Position numbers and translations under genes: made by a program. DNA of 60,876 bases. Source: a bacterium (GTDB taxonomy: Bacteria; Ratteibacteria; UBA8468; B48-G9; JAFGKM01). This document shows positions 60,504 through 60,876 of this stretch, in pieces (position 1 is the stretch's first letter; every line of letters starts with the position of its first letter). The notes under the pieces are model-generated. The model saw only the letters and a program-made list of their open reading frames with translations. It was not told where the DNA came from and did not search any database. The stretch lies in assembly GCA_035371905.1 (NCBI GenBank), contig DAORXQ010000001.1, forward strand, positions 1 through 60,876, given 5' to 3'.

Positions 60504-60524
60504 GAAGTTGGAGAATTGAATGGT
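60504..60524 (+). repeat. 21-base direct repeat, right copy
   Basis: Identical to 60004-60024, exactly 500 bases downstream and 2 bases after the hicA stop. It contains the ATG of the next pilin gene. Confidence 0.85.
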
Positions 60525-60876
60525 AAATAAAAATGGATTAACTCTACTTGAAGTTTTGATTGCAGTTTTTCTTATGGCTATTGTTATTGCTGGTGGACTT
60601 CTTTTAATTTCAGGAAATTTAAATGTTATAAAAAAGGCAAATGAATTAACTATAGCAACTGCTTTATTACAATATACAATTGAAGATATTAAAAATATTG
60701 ATTTTCCACCAGTTTATTATGATAGGCAAGGTAATTTTGGAGATGAAGTTGAAACAGAATCAATTGTAGATGTAAATTTATATACTGATTATACACCTGT
60801 TTTTTACAAAAATGATTATAGGATTATAAGATTTGTTCAAGGTTTAGATAGTTCTGGGAATATTATTTCAAATTTT
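60520..60876 (+). CDS. Type IV pilin-like (PilV-type) protein, cut by the window end
   Basis: ATG at 60520 starts MVNKNGLTLLEVLIAVFLMA, the prepilin peptidase site (G-L-T-L-L-E) and helix, then residues to 119 at the window edge with no stop. Probably a minor pilin, PilV/PulJ-like. In the ancestral arrangement this ATG would overlap the stop of the PilX-like gene (TGGTAA), before hicBA moved in. Confidence 0.78.
   Translation, partial: MVNKNGLTLLEVLIAVFLMAIVIAGGLLLISGNLNVIKKANELTIATALLQYTIEDIKNIDFPPVYYDRQGNFGDEVETESIVDVNLYTDYTPVFYKNDYRIIRFVQGLDSSGNIISNF

Overview
The window is AT-rich and gene-dense, with no gene-free stretch of 300 bases. It looks like the chromosome of an uncultured, probably anaerobic, Gram-negative bacterium. 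An outer membrane is implied by a TolC/RND efflux operon, a PagL-like lipid A deacylase, TonB/ExbD and a beta-barrel-like C-terminus at the left edge. Several pilin-like genes, one with the terminal F-x-DG-H block common in PVC and Omnitrophota-like genomes, together with a GH42-type glycosidase, a UroD-like protein with a sugar isomerase-like partner, and many radical SAM and ferredoxin genes, suggest that neighbourhood of the tree. This placement is inference.

Layout. 0-3.3 kb: Ni/Co ECF uptake operon (DUF4198, cbiM, nikL-like, cbiQ, cbiO). 3.3-8.2 kb: two ribulose-phosphate epimerase paralogues, ribokinase, hisD, hisB and a pseudopilin. 8.2-9.6 kb: a restriction-modification pair with a frameshifted nuclease. 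9.7-13.1 kb: DUF2157/GDYXXLXY membrane cluster and a Xer recombinase. 13.1-21.8 kb (minus): tetR-tolC-MFP-RND-PII-like-pagL-amidohydrolase-DUF4380 with a clear TetR operator. 21.9-22.06 kb: two overlapping genes for tiny, very basic peptides. 22-34.5 kb (minus): pyrR-pyrB-uvrD-permease-isomerase-uroD-tsaB-glycosyltransferase-lepB-grpE-ispE-spoVG-tRNA-Gln-glmU(N)-prs. Its ispE-spoVG-glmU-prs part matches the gene order known from Bacillus. 34.6-45.5 kb: GH42, cysS, serA, rny, endonuclease V, radical SAM/HTH pair, ECF sigma/anti-sigma and hsp20. 45.6-53 kb: trxB, radical SAM, trpG-trpE, L,D-transpeptidase, ferredoxin, tRNA-Gln(CTG), tonB-exbD. 53-60.9 kb: divergent RNase HII-like protein, HEAT and pilin genes, two sugar epimerases, a giant PilX/beta-helix protein, a hicBA cassette and a cut-off pilin.

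The most interesting signals are not single genes. (1) Many first-in-unit genes have a -10 box (usually TAAAAT) ending 6-8 nt before the start codon with no Shine-Dalgarno between, so leaderless mRNAs appear common. (2) hsp20 and rny have leader hairpins of 13 and 11 bp that bury their Shine-Dalgarno; the hsp20 one looks like an RNA thermometer. (3) hicBA sits between 21-bp direct repeats exactly 500 bp apart, made from the end of the upstream gene, as if a TA cassette had inserted between two pilin genes. (4) SpoVG carries an inserted zinc ribbon, and an RNase HII-like protein has lost several hallmark residues. (5) Three genes between 8.2 and 15.7 kb are each broken by one base; this may be sequencing error or real decay.
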